Assembly: GCA_017382555.1 (NCBI GenBank)
Contig: JAFOAB010000145.1
Coordinates: 1-6,879 of the forward strand
Origin: Clostridia bacterium
Lineage (GTDB): Bacteria; Bacillota; Clostridia; Oscillospirales; CAG-272
Reading direction: 5' to 3'
Length of the DNA stretch: 6,879 bases
Position 1 is the first letter of the stretch, and the number at the start of each line of letters is the position of its first letter. Shown in pieces: positions 5,553 through 6,879 of this stretch. The notes below the pieces were generated by a model. It worked only from the letters and a program-made list of their open reading frames with translations, ran no database searches and was not told the origin of the DNA. The translations under genes and the position numbers were made by a program.

Positions 5553-5581
5553 AATATACCACATCTATTGCGTTTTGTAAA
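5553..5581 (-). promoter_or_regulatory. Probable promoter of the HD-domain gene
   Basis: On the minus strand: TTTACA (plus 5576-5581), 17 bases, TATATT (plus 5553-5558), in an AT-rich stretch. It would give a leader of about 210 bases including the palindromic element at 5397-5497. Its -35 box lies about 19 bases from the -35 of the divergent Fur-family promoter. Confidence 0.55.
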
Positions 5582-5600
5582 TGAATTATAAAGATAATTG

Positions 5601-5629
5601 TTGACAAAGCGCCCTTTTGCTGTTACAAT
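5601..5629 (+). promoter_or_regulatory. Sigma-A-like promoter of the Fur-family gene
   Basis: TTGACA (5601-5606), 17 bases, TACAAT (5624-5629). The expected start of transcription (about 5636-5638) falls inside the palindrome at 5627-5649, so a bound repressor would block initiation. Confidence 0.85.
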
Positions 5630-5649
5630 ATGAGAACAGTTCTCATATT
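5627..5649. promoter_or_regulatory. Fur-family operator (probable Zur box)
   Basis: Perfect 11-1-11 palindrome: half-site AATATGAGAAC, a central A, then its exact complement. The core TGAGAAC-N-GTTCTCA has the 7-1-7 geometry typical of Fur/Zur/PerR operators. It overlaps the -10 box and transcription start of the Fur-family gene, so autoregulation together with the downstream binding-protein gene is the simplest reading. Metal identity is inferred from the neighbour, not from the box. Confidence 0.8.
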
Positions 5650-5659
5650 GAGGGGCAAA

Positions 5660-6049
5660 ATGAATTATAATACCAAGAGCCGCCGCGAGGTGCTTGCACT
5701 TTTTGAGGGCGGCGACGTCACCTTAACCACAGATGAAATAACGAAGAGGCTTGACGGTGTACCCGTCAGCACGCTTTACCGCCGCCTTGCCGCGCTTTGC
5801 GACGAGGGGCTTCTTTTACGCTTCCGCGCAGATGACGGAAGCTACGTTTACCGCGCCGCACACAAGGGCGGATGCGACTGCGCCTTCCACCTCAAGTGCC
5901 GCGAATGCGGATGCGTGGAGCATATGGAGTGCGAGCACGGCAAGGAGCTGCTTGACCACATCGGCGCGCACCACGGCTTCAGCCTTGATAACGCAAAAAC
6001 CGTGCTTTACGGTCGCTGTGCCGCCTGCAGCAGAAAGGCGGCAAAGTGA
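5660..6049 (+). CDS. zur: Fur-family metalloregulator, probably Zur
   Basis: 129 residues. N-terminal winged helix (about 1-66) with TTDEITKRL and the recognition-helix signature VSTLYRRLAALCDEGLL (36-52), then the wing RADDGSYVYRAA. The dimerisation/metal domain has a structural zinc site of two CxxC pairs, Cys80/Cys83 and Cys120/Cys123, and possible sensing ligands His68, Cys72, Cys74, His77, His88, His104 and His105. I chose ATG 5660 because GAGGGG (5650-5655) lies four bases upstream; an in-frame ATG at 5630 sits inside the operator, before the expected transcription start. Zur rather than Fur or PerR is inferred from the overlapping ZnuA-type gene. A normal zinc-free repressor would release the operator and raise metal uptake. 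A few extra Cys/His near 72-93 are unusual. Confidence 0.85.
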   Translation: MNYNTKSRREVLALFEGGDVTLTTDEITKRLDGVPVSTLYRRLAALCDEGLLLRFRADDGSYVYRAAHKGGCDCAFHLKCRECGCVEHMECEHGKELLDHIGAHHGFSLDNAKTVLYGRCAACSRKAAK

Positions 6050-6879
6050 TGAAGATAAGACTTTTTGCACTTATTATGTGCGTTTTTTGCCTTTTTTCTG
6101 CCGTTTCGTGCGAAAAAAGTGAGGAAAAAGACGGCATAAACGTTGTTTGCACCATTTTTCCGCAGTACGATTTCACAAGGAATATCGTAGGGGAAGCGGC
6201 AAGCGTTACCCTGCTTGTTCCCCCCGGTAAGGAGGCGCACTCCTATGAGGCAACCCTTGCCGATATGGCAAAGCTGAGAAAAGCCGACCTTGTTGTTTAC
6301 GTTGGCGGTGATATTGACGGATGGGTGCTTACGGCGCTTGAGGGTACGGATATCCCCACCGTTTCCATGCTTGATGCCGTTACGCTGATAAGCGGCTCGT
6401 GCGAAGAGGAGAGCCACGATGACCACAATCACGCTGAGGGCGTTGATCAGCACGTCTGGACAAGCCCGAAAAACGCGATGCTGATAAGCGAGGCGATAAG
6501 GGACGCGCTTTGCACGCTTGATGCGGAAAACAGCGCACTTTACACGGAAAATTGCGCAAATTACGTAAAAAAGCTTGCGGAGCTTGACAAAAAATTCGAA
6601 ACGGCGGCTGAAAACGCGAATAACAGAATGATAGTATTTGCGGAAAAGTTCCCATTCGGCTATCTGTGCGAGCATTACGGAATCGAGCATTATGCCGCCT
6701 TTGAGGGCTGCTCCACGCAAAGCGAGCCGAGCCTGACTGTGCTTGCCTCCCTTGCAAGCATAATCCGCGAAAACTCCCTTTCTGCCGTTTTGACGGTGGA
6801 ATTTTCCTCCGCTACCGTTGCGGATTGGCTTGCAAACGAAACGGGCGCAAGGGTGCTTACCCTGCATTCCTGCCACAGC
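6049..6879 (+). CDS. znuA: ZnuA/TroA-type metal ABC transporter binding lipoprotein (partial)
   Basis: 277 codons are visible and the frame is open at the window end. The protein captures a divalent metal, most likely zinc, outside the membrane and delivers it to an ABC permease. Residues 1-20 are a lipoprotein signal peptide (MKIRLFALIMCVFCLFSAVSC) with Cys21 as the lipidation site. Mature features: TIFPQYDF (35-42), PPGKEAHSYEAT with His64, ADLVVYVGGDIDGW (79-92), a His/acidic loop SHDDHNHAEG (122-131), QHVWTSPKNA with His135, FAEKFPFGYL (197-206), AFEGCSTQSEPS and the final LHSCHS. The His usual at the start of the third ligand segment is Glu199 here. ATG 6049 overlaps the regulator's TGA by one base (TGATG), so translation is coupled; the purine-rich AAAGGCGG before it is a weak ribosome site. 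Permease and ATPase genes are expected just beyond the window. Confidence 0.9.
   Translation, partial: MKIRLFALIMCVFCLFSAVSCEKSEEKDGINVVCTIFPQYDFTRNIVGEAASVTLLVPPGKEAHSYEATLADMAKLRKADLVVYVGGDIDGWVLTALEGTDIPTVSMLDAVTLISGSCEEESHDDHNHAEGVDQHVWTSPKNAMLISEAIRDALCTLDAENSALYTENCANYVKKLAELDKKFETAAENANNRMIVFAEKFPFGYLCEHYGIEHYAAFEGCSTQSEPSLTVLASLASIIRENSLSAVLTVEFSSATVADWLANETGARVLTLHSCHS

Noticed and set aside
6007..6876. Long open frame (289 codons) on the minus strand opposite the regulator and binding-protein genes
   Set aside because: It covers the ZnuA-type lipoprotein, which has a signal peptide and family motifs; the antisense product is basic and motif-free.

Overview
The window looks like chromosomal DNA from an uncultured, probably gut-dwelling member of the Clostridia (Oscillospirales-like). 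Grounds are inference from gene content: an adjacent FakB/FakA (DegV plus DhaL-type kinase) pair, a small DEDEM-motif Cys protein of a type I associate with Clostridia (DUF6472-like), Gram-positive Shine-Dalgarno sites, sigma-A-like promoters, moderate GC with GC-rich third positions, and intergenic spaces packed with palindromic repeats.

Layout. 1-73 is the tail of an upstream gene overlapping by ATGA a two-helix membrane protein (70-687) with a DUF4129-like tail. 688-1380 has no gene I believe in; it is a repeat-filled spacer holding two mosaic palindromic elements, a heptamer/14-mer repeat block and four palindromes that each begin, on one strand, with GTAG. A strong promoter (1385-1413) then drives fakB-like degV (1468-2334) and fakA-like kinase (2347-4050), which should phosphorylate exogenous fatty acids for phospholipid synthesis. 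An inverted pair of GTAG palindromes (4062-4140) separates fakA from a convergent small Cys-rich gene (4153-4347, minus) and may terminate both transcripts. 4348-4673 carries another GTAG palindrome and a tandem pair of about 110-nt repeats whose central hairpins differ by compensatory base changes. An HD-domain phosphohydrolase follows on the minus strand (4674-5333), with a 101-bp palindromic element in its probable leader. Divergent from it is a Fur-family regulator (5660-6049), probably Zur, whose promoter overlaps a perfect 11-1-11 operator-like palindrome, followed with a 1-nt overlap by a ZnuA/TroA-type metal-binding lipoprotein that runs off the window end (6049-6879).

Two functional units are clear: fatty-acid activation (FakB carrier plus FakA kinase) and metal-responsive uptake (regulator plus binding lipoprotein, presumably with ABC permease and ATPase genes beyond the window). 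The least explained material is non-coding: the GTAG-headed palindrome family and the tandem structured repeat at 4442-4663.
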